Positions 43,206-54,155 are shown, counted from the stretch's first letter. The stretch: 64,000 bases of DNA from Aquimarina latercula DSM 2041 (GCF_000430645.1 NZ_AUMK01000015.1:1-64000); one strand, 5' to 3'. Notes: generated by a model from the letters alone, not told the origin. Program-made: numbers and translations.

Positions 43206-43304
43206 ATGAGATACTTTTACACTATATTCAAAATAGATTTTAATTCATTGAAGAGTTTTTTGAGAGAATTACCATCTGCTAGTAGTAATGCTATACATAG
43301 ATAA
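43206..43304 (+). CDS. Tandem small peptide 2 (32 aa, novel family)
   Basis: A 32-residue frame: MRYFYTIFKIDF (1-12), NSLKSFLRELP (13-23), SASSNAIHR (24-32), then TAA. It shares Tyr5, Phe8, Phe12, Phe18, Leu22, Pro23, Ala25, Ser26, Ala29 and Arg32 with both paralogues; the tail SSNAIHR (26-32) is identical to peptide 3. The aligned serine Ser26 uses AGT where the paralogues use TCC and TCT, which points to selection on the protein rather than the DNA. It has the clearest promoter of the three (TATATTTG). No clear terminator follows it. Function unknown. Confidence 0.78.
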   Translation: MRYFYTIFKIDFNSLKSFLRELPSASSNAIHR

Positions 43305-43521
43305 TCGGTTAGTATTATATAGTTGGGGAAACAAGGTTATTTAAAATTGAATGCTAATCATTCTATAAAACTATAAATCTATTGGTAATATAATTTGATA
43401 TAGATTTAATAGTAACACCAAAAAGTAGGAATAAATTTTACTAGTATAATTGAAAAACATGTTTTTAATCGGTAAAATTTCACTTTATATCTAAAAGTTC
43501 TTACATTTTTTGTTAAAAAGG

Positions 43522-43551
43522 TTGATTTAAAGTCTTTTAGATGTTATCTTG
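43522..43551 (+). promoter_or_regulatory. Promoter of tandem peptide 3
   Basis: TTGATTT at 43522-43528, as in the other two copies, and the degenerate -7 box TTATCTTG at 43544-43551, 23 nt before the ATG. Confidence 0.4.
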
Positions 43552-43574
43552 TAACTAAATAAATTGGAAATATT

Positions 43575-43673
43575 ATGGGGCTATTTTACACTAAATTCAG
43601 ATTAACTTTTAGGATTGTCATGGACTTTCTTAAAGAATTACCGGGGGCATCTAGTAATGCTATCCACAGATAG
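43575..43673 (+). CDS. Tandem small peptide 3 (32 aa, novel family)
   Basis: A 32-residue frame: MGLFYTKFRLTF (1-12), RIVMDFLKELP (13-23), GASSNAIHR (24-32), then TAG. It is the same length as the two upstream copies and retains all 11 family-invariant positions. The helix part is the most amphipathic of the three (Lys7, Arg9, Arg13 and Lys20 against Phe, Leu, Ile and Val). The ELP-x-AS-x-NA-x-x-R C-terminus is the best conserved block. It is followed by hairpins and a bidirectional terminator shared with the DUF2911 gene. No neighbouring transporter, maturase or receptor identifies its role. Confidence 0.78.
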   Translation: MGLFYTKFRLTFRIVMDFLKELPGASSNAIHR

Positions 43674-43726
43674 TTATTATTTCAGTGAAATAATTTAACC
43701 TTTTTAGTCAGAAGGTTATTAAAAAT

Positions 43727-43760
43727 AAAAAAGAGGTTGAATTTTTCAACCTCTTTTTTA
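43727..43760. terminator. Bidirectional terminator between peptide 3 and the DUF2911 gene
   Basis: AAAAAAGAGGTTGAA and TTCAACCTCTTTTTT form a long stem with A and T flanks, suitable for termination on both strands. Confidence 0.88.
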
Positions 43761-43785
43761 TTTAATATGTTTTTGTGTATTATTT

Positions 43786-44319
43786 CTAATTATAGAAAGG
43801 AACTTCTACTCTAGTAGTTTCCCACCCCATAACCATATGGTATCCTTTGTCTACTTTTTTGAAAGCAATAGAAAAAGCTTCTAACTCATCACCTTTTCCC
43901 GCAGGTACTTTAATTCTAGCGACATCCTTACCTTCATCGTAAGAATATGCTCCCCATACATCTAGATCGGAATTAAGAATGATAGTCCATTCTTTTTCTC
44001 CAGGAATAGTAAATAAAGAATATGTGCCAGCTTTTACTGTTCCATCTCCTAATTTCATATCTTTAAAAAGTTTTATCTCAGTAGCTTCATCAGCTCCTGT
44101 TCTCCAAACTTTTCCGAAAGACACCTTGTCTCCAAGCATAGTTCTACCTTTCTTCTGGGGTCTACTATAAATTACTTTGATATCTGGTTTTGCATTTCTA
44201 TCTGTTTTTGCATAAGAGATATCCGTCGGACTTTTCTGCAGTCCTGCGAATTTTTGAGCATTAATGGTGCTGATTGTTCCTAAAAACATAACAACAGCGA
44301 AGAAGAGTGATTTTTTCAT
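43786..44319 (-). CDS. DUF2911 secreted protein
   Basis: A 177-residue protein from the ATG at 44319; the longer frame adds a Lys-rich stretch before the signal peptide and is rejected. Residues 1-21 are a signal peptide (FFAVVMFLGTISTINA before Gln). The DUF2911 core has SPTDISYAKTDRN, IKVIYSRPQKKGR, FGKVWRTGADEATEI and KAGTYSLFTIPGEKEWTIIL. This Bacteroidota family is exported and of unknown function. It converges on the tandem peptide locus. Confidence 0.88.
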   Translation of the reverse strand: MKKSLFFAVVMFLGTISTINAQKFAGLQKSPTDISYAKTDRNAKPDIKVIYSRPQKKGRTMLGDKVSFGKVWRTGADEATEIKLFKDMKLGDGTVKAGTYSLFTIPGEKEWTIILNSDLDVWGAYSYDEGKDVARIKVPAGKGDELEAFSIAFKKVDKGYHMVMGWETTRVEVPFYN

Positions 44320-44578
44320 AATTCGTGATTTTATTTTCTTAATTGTCGTAAAGATATGTAGGAACATACATGGGAAATGTTAATCCTCTCATTAAATTCT
44401 GTTAAAAGAGTTAAATAACAACTTGATAGTTTTGATAGGTTTTTTGCGTTGTAATAGTTTTATTTTTTAACTAATAAGTGTTTATTTGTTTTAATTTGAA
44501 GCTAAAAACAAGTTTTATGTTTAAATAATGTAGTTAAAAACGCATCTTTGACTTCTCAATTAATAGAAAAAGAAGAAT

Positions 44579-46264
44579 ATGTGTGGAATAGTTTGCGCTT
44601 TTGAATTAAAAGAAAAAGCAGATGTGTTAAGACCTCAGTTATTAGAAATGTCAAAAAAGATAAGACATAGAGGTCCGGATTGGAGTGGTATTTATGCAGA
44701 TGATAAAGCTATATTGGCTCATGAAAGGCTTGCGATAGTTGATCCTGTGTCTGGTAAACAGCCCTTGTTTAGTGAAGATAATAAGTTGATTTTGGCTGCT
44801 AATGGCGAAATTTATAATCACGGAGAAATTCGTAAAAAGTTTGATGGTTTTTATAATTTTCAGACAGAATCTGATTGTGAAGTTATTTTGGCTCTATATA
44901 AGGAAAAAGGCTCTCAGTTTTTAGATGATCTAAATGGTATTTTTGCTTTTGCACTTTATGATGCTGAGCAAGACTCATATTTAATAGCTCGTGATCACAT
45001 GGGGATTATCCCTCTGTATATGGGTTGGGATCAGAATGGTACTTTTTATGTTGCTTCAGAATTAAAAGCACTAGAAGGTGTTTGTACTAAAATAGAATTA
45101 TTTCCACCTGGTCATTATCTAGATAGTAAAAAAGGAGAATTAACTAAATGGTATGTTAGAGATTGGTCTGATTTTGAAGCTGTAAAAGATAACCAAACTA
45201 GTATCGATGAGTTAAGAGAAGCTTTGGAAGCCGCAGTTCATAGGCAATTAATGTCAGATGTTCCTTATGGAGTATTACTTTCTGGAGGATTGGATTCTTC
45301 GGTTACCTCAGCAATAGCTAAAAAATATTCAGAAAAAAGAATTGAGTCAGGTGATACTAAAGAAGCTTGGTGGCCTCAATTACATTCTTTTTCAGTTGGT
45401 TTGGAAGGATCGCCAGACTTGGAGGCTGCACAAAAAGTAGCAGATCATATAGGAACAATACATCACGAAATAAAATTTACAATTCAAGAAGGACTGGATG
45501 CTATTAAGGATGTGATATATAATTTGGAAACTTATGATATTACAACTATCAGAGCGTCTACACCTATGTATTTAATGGCAAGAGTTATTAAGTCTATGGG
45601 AGTAAAGATGGTGTTGTCTGGAGAAGGTGCGGATGAGATATTTGGAGGATACTTATATTTTCACAAAGCACCAAATTCAAAAGAGTTCCATGAAGAGACA
45701 GTGCGTAAGTTGGATAAGTTACATATGTATGATTGTCTAAGGGCAAATAAATCTTTAGCGGCATGGGGAATTGAAGGACGAGTACCATTTTTGGATAAAG
45801 AATTTATGGATGTTGCTATGCGTATCAATCCACAGGATAAAATGATTAACGGAGAAAGAATGGAGAAGTGGGTTATTCGTAAAGCCTTTGAATCATATTT
45901 GCCGGAAAGCGTTGCTTGGAGACAAAAAGAACAATTTTCTGATGGTGTTGGGTATAGCTGGATAGATACTTTAAAAGAAGTAGTAGATGCTGAGGTAACT
46001 GATGAACAAATGGCTAATGCTCATTTTAGGTTTCCAATACAAACACCACAGAATAAAGAAGAATTTTACTATAGATCAATTTTCGAAGGACATTTCCCAA
46101 GTGATGTTGCGGCATTGAGTGTTCCTCAAGAACCTTCTGTCGCCTGTAGTACAAAAATAGCATTGGAATGGGATGAAGCTTTTAAAAACATGAATGATCC
46201 TAGCGGAAGAGCAGTAGCAAATGTTCATGACGATGCATATTTATTAGATGAAGTTGCACAATAG
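44579..46264 (+). CDS. asnB: Asparagine synthetase B (glutamine-hydrolysing)
   Basis: A 561-residue enzyme that makes asparagine from aspartate, ATP and glutamine. Cys2 (MCGIVCAFE) is the glutaminase nucleophile, and RHRGPDWSG and NGEIYNH lie in the amidotransferase domain. The synthetase domain starts with the PP-loop LLSGGLDSS (about residue 235) and has LSGEGADEIFGGY near 345. The length matches the E. coli-type AsnB (554). Monocistronic with a terminator about 70 nt downstream. Confidence 0.96.
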   Translation: MCGIVCAFELKEKADVLRPQLLEMSKKIRHRGPDWSGIYADDKAILAHERLAIVDPVSGKQPLFSEDNKLILAANGEIYNHGEIRKKFDGFYNFQTESDCEVILALYKEKGSQFLDDLNGIFAFALYDAEQDSYLIARDHMGIIPLYMGWDQNGTFYVASELKALEGVCTKIELFPPGHYLDSKKGELTKWYVRDWSDFEAVKDNQTSIDELREALEAAVHRQLMSDVPYGVLLSGGLDSSVTSAIAKKYSEKRIESGDTKEAWWPQLHSFSVGLEGSPDLEAAQKVADHIGTIHHEIKFTIQEGLDAIKDVIYNLETYDITTIRASTPMYLMARVIKSMGVKMVLSGEGADEIFGGYLYFHKAPNSKEFHEETVRKLDKLHMYDCLRANKSLAAWGIEGRVPFLDKEFMDVAMRINPQDKMINGERMEKWVIRKAFESYLPESVAWRQKEQFSDGVGYSWIDTLKEVVDAEVTDEQMANAHFRFPIQTPQNKEEFYYRSIFEGHFPSDVAALSVPQEPSVACSTKIALEWDEAFKNMNDPSGRAVANVHDDAYLLDEVAQ

Positions 46265-46651
46265 TAATAGAATAAAAAGAAATTTAAAAATTTCAGCTTG
46301 AGTCGCTGAAAGTTGAGTTAATTGAGATGTAAAACCCCAAGAATTTTCTTGGGGTTTTTTACATGTTTGTAATCAATAAATATTTTTTGAAGATAGAGAT
46401 AACTGCATTGTAGTTAGTGATTTTCTTATAAAAAGAATTAATTATCTAGGGCTGTTAAAATAATAAGTTTAACTATTTTTTGGGGAATATACCGTGTTTT
46501 TATAATTAGATTTATGAGAAATTTATTTTGTGTATTAGTTATCGAATACTAAAACATTTTAAGTTGTCAAGTATCAAACTATCAATTTTGTTAATAGGGT
46601 GTAAGTCGTGAACATCTTTGAAATTTTCGCGGCATATTTTAATTTTCTATT
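46265..46651. other. Intergenic region between asnB and the GG-leader peptide gene
   Basis: It holds a small hairpin, TTTCAGC/GCTGAAA (46291-46311), and the asnB terminator. A CATCTTTG -7-like box (46609-46616) lies 35 nt before the peptide gene. Otherwise AT-rich, without a supported gene. Confidence 0.5.
46331..46361 (+). terminator. Intrinsic terminator of asnB
   Basis: AAAACCCCAAGAA and TTCTTGGGGTTTT form a 12-13 bp stem followed by TT. Confidence 0.9.
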
Positions 46652-46867
46652 ATGTTAAAAAATATTTTAAAGCTCAATACGACTCAACAATTAAGTAAAA
46701 AAGAACAACAAGCAATTAACGGAGGGTTTATACCATCGGCGTGTACTTTCCCTGGGGCACCACCTTTCGGTGGTCCTTGTGCGTGTATTATTAATGGACA
46801 AGTGTGCAGAGTACAAAGCGACTATATTTGTTTGGATGGGACAGATCCTATTTGTCCTAATTTTTAA
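46652..46867 (+). CDS. GG-leader Cys-rich peptide (bacteriocin/natural-product-type precursor)
   Basis: A 71-residue precursor. Residues 1-25 are a double-glycine leader (LKLNTTQQLSKKEQQAINGG ends at 25), matching the LSKKEQ-x-x-INGG form found in Bacteroidota secreted peptides exported by C39-peptidase ABC transporters. The 46-residue core has six cysteines (core positions 6, 18, 20, 27, 35, 43) and Gly/Pro-rich parts (FPGAPPFGGPCACIINGQVC), suggesting three disulfides or a modified product. No C39 transporter, LanM or radical-SAM maturase is in the window. A bidirectional terminator follows. The mature function is unknown. Confidence 0.8.
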   Translation: MLKNILKLNTTQQLSKKEQQAINGGFIPSACTFPGAPPFGGPCACIINGQVCRVQSDYICLDGTDPICPNF

Positions 46868-46927
46868 TAATATTTATTTCTTGTACATAATTTAATAATC
46901 ACTATTTATTGAATTATATCAAATAAG

Positions 46928-46961
46928 AATAGGGCTACATTGCAATGTAGCCCTATTGTTT
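46928..46961. terminator. Bidirectional terminator (perfect palindrome)
   Basis: A 30-bp perfect palindrome with half-site AATAGGGCTACATTG, followed by GTTTTATTT, between the GG-leader gene and the convergent astacin gene. Confidence 0.85.
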
Positions 46962-46984
46962 TATTTAGGTAAGTAAAGTGATTA

Positions 46985-48151
46985 TTAACTTCCACAACGG
47001 CCTTGATTAGACCATCTTCTATTGCTTTGTAGTAAATATAAATATCCGTTATACGTAACTTGATCACCAGGTGAGTAACTTGTGTTTCCGTTATAGGCGT
47101 CAATACCATCACAGATGTCCGCTGGTTGAGTTTCTCCACATTCTCCTAAACGATTCCAGCTGTTAAAATCTCTTTCATATAAAAAACCTTGATAAGTAAC
47201 TTTGTCTCCAACACTGTATCTAATGTTTCTAGACCATTCGTCTATTCCATCACAGATGTCATTTCCGTCACCATCACCATCACCATCACCATCACCATCT
47301 CCAGCTGGATAAATAATATTAGTCCCCTCGATGTCCCCAGTAGATAAACGACCATTAAAAGGTATGCGATTTCCTGCAGACGTAAGCATAACTGGTTGCC
47401 CATTTTTACTAAATGTAAAACTGCTATAGATCATGATAGAATTTATATCAAATGCACCAGGATTAACAGAATTGTTTGTTATTCTGAATTGGCTTATAGC
47501 TCCGTTCTGAATGTTTTCAGGTAGTATGTTTACGAATTGATCTCTATCACTACGATTTTGTTCGTGGATATACCCAAGAGTATGACCTATTTCATGAATC
47601 ATGACTCCGGTGCCTGTTCTGGTACCTATAGTGATTGTTCCTCTGTTTCCATTTACACCAAGATTTGCTCTTCCGCAATTACAAGTTTGACCATCATTTT
47701 GAATAGTTACATAGTAATTTTCGTTAGTTCTTTCTTTAAATCTAATATTGGTCTTAGAAGACCATTCTTCCATAGATGCTATAGTGACTGAAATTTGATT
47801 AGAAGTTAAGCTGTTATCCAACACGTAAATCACAGTGTTATTCGGCCATTTTGTGATTCCAGGAAAAACTCCAAGCCTTTCAACTTCTTCACCAGGTACA
47901 GGATCTTCATTGAAATTACCATTATCAAATTGACTTTCAAAATACTTAGTGTCACCAGATAAATATTCTCCATTGCCTAAGTCTTGAACATAAATAGCTT
48001 CTCCTAGAAAGGACTTTTTTAGAAGTTCAATATCATTGTTTTCCTCATTGCTAATTTCTTCATCAAAATTTTCATTTGTACAAGAACCTATTGTTAGTCC
48101 TAGACAGATAAAAGCAATTTTGCCTAAATTCATTAAATTTTTAGTCTTCAT
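46985..48151 (-). CDS. Astacin-family (M12A) lipoprotein protease with chitin-binding-like repeats
   Basis: A 388-residue lipoprotein: signal ending IGSC (Cys24), acidic linker, then an astacin catalytic domain with zinc motif HEIGHTLGYIHEQ (His186, His190, His196, Glu187) and SIMIYSSF as the Met-turn equivalent. A (Asp-Gly)n linker encoded by an ATCACC hexamer repeat follows. Two C-terminal repeats of about 40 residues (IRYSVGDKVTYQGFLYERD; TSYSPGDQVTYNGYLYLLQ) resemble CBM5/12 chitin-binding modules. It probably degrades proteins bound to chitin or crustacean material at the cell surface. The (DG)n linker length is slippage-prone. Confidence 0.9.
   Translation of the reverse strand: MKTKNLMNLGKIAFICLGLTIGSCTNENFDEEISNEENNDIELLKKSFLGEAIYVQDLGNGEYLSGDTKYFESQFDNGNFNEDPVPGEEVERLGVFPGITKWPNNTVIYVLDNSLTSNQISVTIASMEEWSSKTNIRFKERTNENYYVTIQNDGQTCNCGRANLGVNGNRGTITIGTRTGTGVMIHEIGHTLGYIHEQNRSDRDQFVNILPENIQNGAISQFRITNNSVNPGAFDINSIMIYSSFTFSKNGQPVMLTSAGNRIPFNGRLSTGDIEGTNIIYPAGDGDGDGDGDGDGNDICDGIDEWSRNIRYSVGDKVTYQGFLYERDFNSWNRLGECGETQPADICDGIDAYNGNTSYSPGDQVTYNGYLYLLQSNRRWSNQGRCGS
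47266..47303 (-). repeat. Hexanucleotide repeat encoding an Asp-Gly linker
   Basis: About six copies of the unit ATCACC (plus strand) inside the astacin gene, encoding alternating Asp and Gly. Copy-number change would stay in frame and only alter linker length. Confidence 0.9.
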
Positions 48152-50593
<2,442 letters not shown>

Positions 50594-50621
50594 TGTAAGT
50601 GTTATTAAATAATTTAGAATG

Positions 50622-50655
50622 AAATCCGTTATACTATGTATAGCGGATTTTTTTA
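50622..50655 (+). terminator. Intrinsic terminator of gyrB
   Basis: AAATCCGTTATAC-TAT-GTATAGCGGATTT (one G-T pair) followed by TTTT, 29 nt past the stop. Confidence 0.88.
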
Positions 50656-50780
50656 TATATTGTTCCGCCTATTAAACCCAAATCTTGTGAAATGAACAGA
50701 CCTAAAATGTTTGAATACTTTTTCAAATATTAGTTTATGTGCATTCCATCTGATTATTGAACAACCATAGATAGAAACAG

Positions 50781-51782
50781 ATGAAAAAAACGATACTACT
50801 TTTTACGATGCTTTTGTTTAAAGTGTCATATTCTCAAACTAATGTAGATCAGTTATTAGAATTAGGTATAGAAAATGCACAGCGTTTTAGTACTGATTAT
50901 TTTGCTCCGGCAGGAGAATTGTTGGTAAATAGTATGTCTAATGGTTGGTATAAAACTGCCGAAGTAAAAAAGTTGTGGCGTTTTGAGGTAGGTTTTATCG
51001 GAAATCTTTCTTTTGTAAGAGAAGAAAAGCAGTCATTTATTCTCAATACAGCAGAATATGAAGGTTTAGAATTTAGTGAAGGTCCTTCGAGTCAGTTGGT
51101 GGCTAATGCTTTTGGTGGAAATCGTGGAGATATTTCGGTGGTTTTGGATCAAGGACAATTAGGGCAAGTGGAAATTACACTTCCAGATGGGATTGGTGGA
51201 AAAGAAGTAAATATTGCACCCACAGGATTTCTTCAGGGGTCTATGGGGATATCAAGAAGCACAGAGATTAAAGCAAGATTTTTACCAAAAATTGCTGTGC
51301 GAGAGAACACAGAAGTTTTTCTTTATGGATTGGCAATTCAGCATGAATTGACGGATTGGATTTTTTCTTGGAAAAGACTTCCTTTTAGATTTTCTGGATT
51401 AATAGGGTATACTAATGTTAGAGGGTTTTATGATTTTACCGCGGATAGTCAGATTGATGGGGCAGATCAGGAAATACGATTGAAGTCTAATTCATGGTTG
51501 GTTAGTGGTATTATTTCAACGAAGCTTCCTAAATTTAATTTTTACGGTGGTTTTGGGTATTATGCAGGAAATAGTAAAGCAGATATTTTGGGTACTTATG
51601 AGATTCAAAGAGGTCCACTAGCTAGTCAAACTGTTAAGGATCCAATTTCTGTAAATAATAAAGCTTCTGGACTTAAAGCCACTATTGGAGCTAATGTGAA
51701 ATTAGGTTTTTTTAGAGCCAATTTAGATTATACGCTTCAGAACTATCAAAATCTCTCTATAGGATTGAATTTTGGTTGGTAA
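50781..51782 (+). CDS. DUF6588-like outer-membrane beta-barrel candidate
   Basis: A 333-residue protein with signal peptide (residues 1-19). The remainder has alternating-hydrophobicity strands ending in an aromatic Trp (LSIGLNFGW), as in outer-membrane beta-barrels. LLELGIENAQRFSTDYFAPAGELLVNS at the N-terminus, read in parts, is the conserved start of DUF6588, a Bacteroidota family of unknown function. No neighbour suggests a specific role. Confidence 0.75.
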   Translation: MKKTILLFTMLLFKVSYSQTNVDQLLELGIENAQRFSTDYFAPAGELLVNSMSNGWYKTAEVKKLWRFEVGFIGNLSFVREEKQSFILNTAEYEGLEFSEGPSSQLVANAFGGNRGDISVVLDQGQLGQVEITLPDGIGGKEVNIAPTGFLQGSMGISRSTEIKARFLPKIAVRENTEVFLYGLAIQHELTDWIFSWKRLPFRFSGLIGYTNVRGFYDFTADSQIDGADQEIRLKSNSWLVSGIISTKLPKFNFYGGFGYYAGNSKADILGTYEIQRGPLASQTVKDPISVNNKASGLKATIGANVKLGFFRANLDYTLQNYQNLSIGLNFGW

Positions 51783-51890
51783 TTTAACTAAGAATTCACA
51801 AACAAAATCGTTAAAGAATTTGTATTTTCGCGCTGATATTGAAGAGATTCAATATACCAAGATAATATTAATCAAAATTATATAGAGATA

Positions 51891-52817
51891 ATGAAAGTTA
51901 CAGTAGTAGGAGCTGGTGCAGTAGGTGCAAGTTGTGCCGAGTATATTGCCATTAAGAATTTTGCTTCAGAGGTAGTATTGTTAGATATTAAAGAAGGATA
52001 TGCAGAAGGTAAAGCAATGGATTTGATGCAAACAGCTTCTTTAAACGGGTTTGATACTAAGATAACAGGAACTACAAATGATTATTCTAAAACTGCAGGA
52101 AGTGATATTGCTGTAATTACATCTGGTATTCCGCGTAAACCTGGAATGACACGTGAAGAATTGATTGGTATTAACGCAGGGATTGTAAAATCAGTTTCTT
52201 CTAGTTTGATTGAACATTCTCCAAATGCAATTATTATTGTAGTGAGTAATCCAATGGATACAATGACATATTTAGTACATAAAACTACAGATCTTCCTAA
52301 GAATAGAATTATTGGTATGGGTGGAGCTTTAGATAGTGCTCGTTTTAAGTATAGATTAGCTGAAGCATTAGGAGCTCCAATTTCTGATGTTGATGGAATG
52401 GTGATTGGAGGACATAGTGATAAAGGGATGGTTCCTTTAACAAGACTAGCAACTAGAAATAGTGTGCCAGTTTCAGAATATATCTCTGATGAGCGATTAG
52501 AGCAGGTTGCAGCAGATACTAAAGTTGGTGGAGCTACGCTTACTGGTTTATTAGGAACTTCTGCTTGGTATGCTCCAGGAGCTGCAGTATCAGGATTGGT
52601 TCAGGCTATTGCTTGTGATCAGAAAAAAATATACCCTTGTTCTACATTGTTAGAAGGAGAGTATGGGTTAAATGACCTATGTATAGGAGCGCCTGTAGTG
52701 CTAGGTAAAAACGGAATCGAAAAGATTGTAGAAATTAAACTTAGTGATGCTGAAAAAGCTAAACTTGCAGAGAGTGCAGAAGGAGTTAAGAAAACTAATG
52801 GATTATTAGAATTATAA
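51891..52817 (+). CDS. mdh: Malate dehydrogenase (LDH-like type)
   Basis: A 308-residue TCA-cycle enzyme of the LDH-like malate dehydrogenase type. VTVVGAGAVGASCAEYIA (3-20) is the Rossmann motif, ITSGIPRKPGMTREEL (about 76-91) the mobile loop with the substrate Arg residues, and VIGGHSDKGMVPLTR (about 171-185) the catalytic His. Length and sequence match Bacteroidota Mdh. It is followed by a strong bidirectional terminator. Confidence 0.96.
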   Translation: MKVTVVGAGAVGASCAEYIAIKNFASEVVLLDIKEGYAEGKAMDLMQTASLNGFDTKITGTTNDYSKTAGSDIAVITSGIPRKPGMTREELIGINAGIVKSVSSSLIEHSPNAIIIVVSNPMDTMTYLVHKTTDLPKNRIIGMGGALDSARFKYRLAEALGAPISDVDGMVIGGHSDKGMVPLTRLATRNSVPVSEYISDERLEQVAADTKVGGATLTGLLGTSAWYAPGAAVSGLVQAIACDQKKIYPCSTLLEGEYGLNDLCIGAPVVLGKNGIEKIVEIKLSDAEKAKLAESAEGVKKTNGLLEL

Positions 52818-52830
52818 TTCATTCATCTAT

Positions 52831-52870
52831 AAAAAAAGAGCCGCTATTAATATAGCGGCTCTTTTTTTTT
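52831..52870. terminator. Bidirectional terminator between mdh and the TlpA-like gene
   Basis: AAAAAAAGAGCCGCTATTAA and its near-perfect complement form a long stem with A and T runs at both ends. Confidence 0.93.
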
Positions 52871-52892
52871 GATAAATTATAAAATCACTTTC

Positions 52893-53396
52893 TTATAAAT
52901 TTTTGTCAATTAAACCCTGTAATCTTCCAGAAGACGGTAATGGACAAAAGCGACTCACTTTTTTACCAGTAGCATCAATAAGGAAAAATTTTGGAATAGA
53001 CCAAGATGTTGAAGTGACTCCTCCCATTTCTATAGTTTCAGAAATAAATGCTAGTATTGGACTGTTTTGTGGTACCCAAAATTGATTTTCAGTATTCTTT
53101 TTCTTTTTAACGTACTGTAACCATCTATCCTTATTAGTGTCTAAGGATATGTAAATAATATCTATATTATCTTCATATTGTTTTTTAATTTCTTCCAGGT
53201 ATGGTGTTTCTTTAATACAAGGTTTACACCACGTAGCCCAAAGATCAATAACAGTTAATTTTGTTAATTTATCCTCAATTTTAATTTCATTTCCCTCTAC
53301 GGTTATTAAAGTTGAAAGCGGGAATTGTTCTTGCCCAATAAGTTTTTGACTCCAGTGAACGCTTACTAATAACAATATTATAAAAATGTATCTCAC
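52893..53396 (-). CDS. TlpA-like exported thioredoxin-fold protein
   Basis: A 167-residue protein with an N-terminal signal or anchor helix (1-15) and a thioredoxin-fold domain carrying Cys57-Lys-Pro-Cys60 in DLWATWCKPCIKETP. The cis-Pro region is SWSIPKFFLID (about 133-143). The family reduces periplasmic disulfides, for instance in cytochrome c maturation. It is monocistronic and convergent with mdh. Confidence 0.9.
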   Translation of the reverse strand: MRYIFIILLLVSVHWSQKLIGQEQFPLSTLITVEGNEIKIEDKLTKLTVIDLWATWCKPCIKETPYLEEIKKQYEDNIDIIYISLDTNKDRWLQYVKKKKNTENQFWVPQNSPILAFISETIEMGGVTSTSWSIPKFFLIDATGKKVSRFCPLPSSGRLQGLIDKNL

Positions 53397-53521
53397 AGAT
53401 TTCGTTGTTTAAATTTTCAAAATCAAAATAACGATTTATTTGTAAAAAAAGATATTTTACATTGATTATTATTTTATAAGACATTTATTGTAAGACTTTA
53501 GAAATGCAGTTTTAATTTTTT

Positions 53522-53529
53522 TATATTTG
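53522..53529 (+). promoter_or_regulatory. -7 promoter box of the gene at 53535
   Basis: TATATTTG fits TAnnTTTG and ends 5 nt before the ATG at 53535. The mRNA would start at or next to the start codon. Confidence 0.5.
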
Positions 53530-53534
53530 CGATC

Positions 53535-54155
53535 ATGAAAAAAGAATGGTACTTCAAAATTTTGATTACTGCATTTGCACTATTGGTTGTGATGCAGCAT
53601 CAAACTGTAGTGCCTAATCAAGAAATTGTTCTTGAGTTTACTGATGTTGAGGTTACTTCTTCAGAAGCGCAAAACGCAATTGCACTTGTGAAAAAACAAT
53701 TGGAATCTATTGGGGTTAGAAACACTCGGATTTCAAAGGATTTAAATAATGGTAAGCTTAAGATAGCTTATTATAGTGATGCTGATGTAGAAAGTATCAA
53801 AGAAATACTGTCTAAAGAAAAAAGTGTTGCCTTAAATTATATTTTATTTGATCAGAATAGTGCAGACGACCAATTTCCGTTCAACAAAAATTCTTCGGAC
53901 TATAATCTAGATGTTTATAAAATTCAAAAAAGTACAGACTCCAATACGGATTTTAATGGAATTTTTGTTCTAGAGGTTAAACAAAAACAGGATAGAGCTT
54001 CAGGTTTTTATGCACATAGTTTTGTAGCCGAAAATGATATTGATCATTTAGCTAGACTAACAAAATTAGCTCAAAAAGTTAATAAATCTATTGCAATCAC
54101 AATAGATAATATTTCTTATAAAATTCCTGAGGTAAGAGCAGGACCAATTTCTTAA
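53535..54155 (+). CDS. Unrecognised protein with an N-terminal membrane anchor
   Basis: A 206-residue protein starting MKKEWYFKILITAFALLVVMQ, one transmembrane or uncleaved signal helix, followed by a soluble region. VTSSEAQNAIALVKKQLES (about 40-58) is followed by IRISKDLNNGKLKIAYYSDADVESIK, read in parts. That alternation of helix and strands resembles the small ferredoxin-like domains seen in SecD P1 and in HMA-type proteins. It precedes secDF by 216 nt, with different spacing than an operon. No family recognised. Confidence 0.7.
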   Translation: MKKEWYFKILITAFALLVVMQHQTVVPNQEIVLEFTDVEVTSSEAQNAIALVKKQLESIGVRNTRISKDLNNGKLKIAYYSDADVESIKEILSKEKSVALNYILFDQNSADDQFPFNKNSSDYNLDVYKIQKSTDSNTDFNGIFVLEVKQKQDRASGFYAHSFVAENDIDHLARLTKLAQKVNKSIAITIDNISYKIPEVRAGPIS

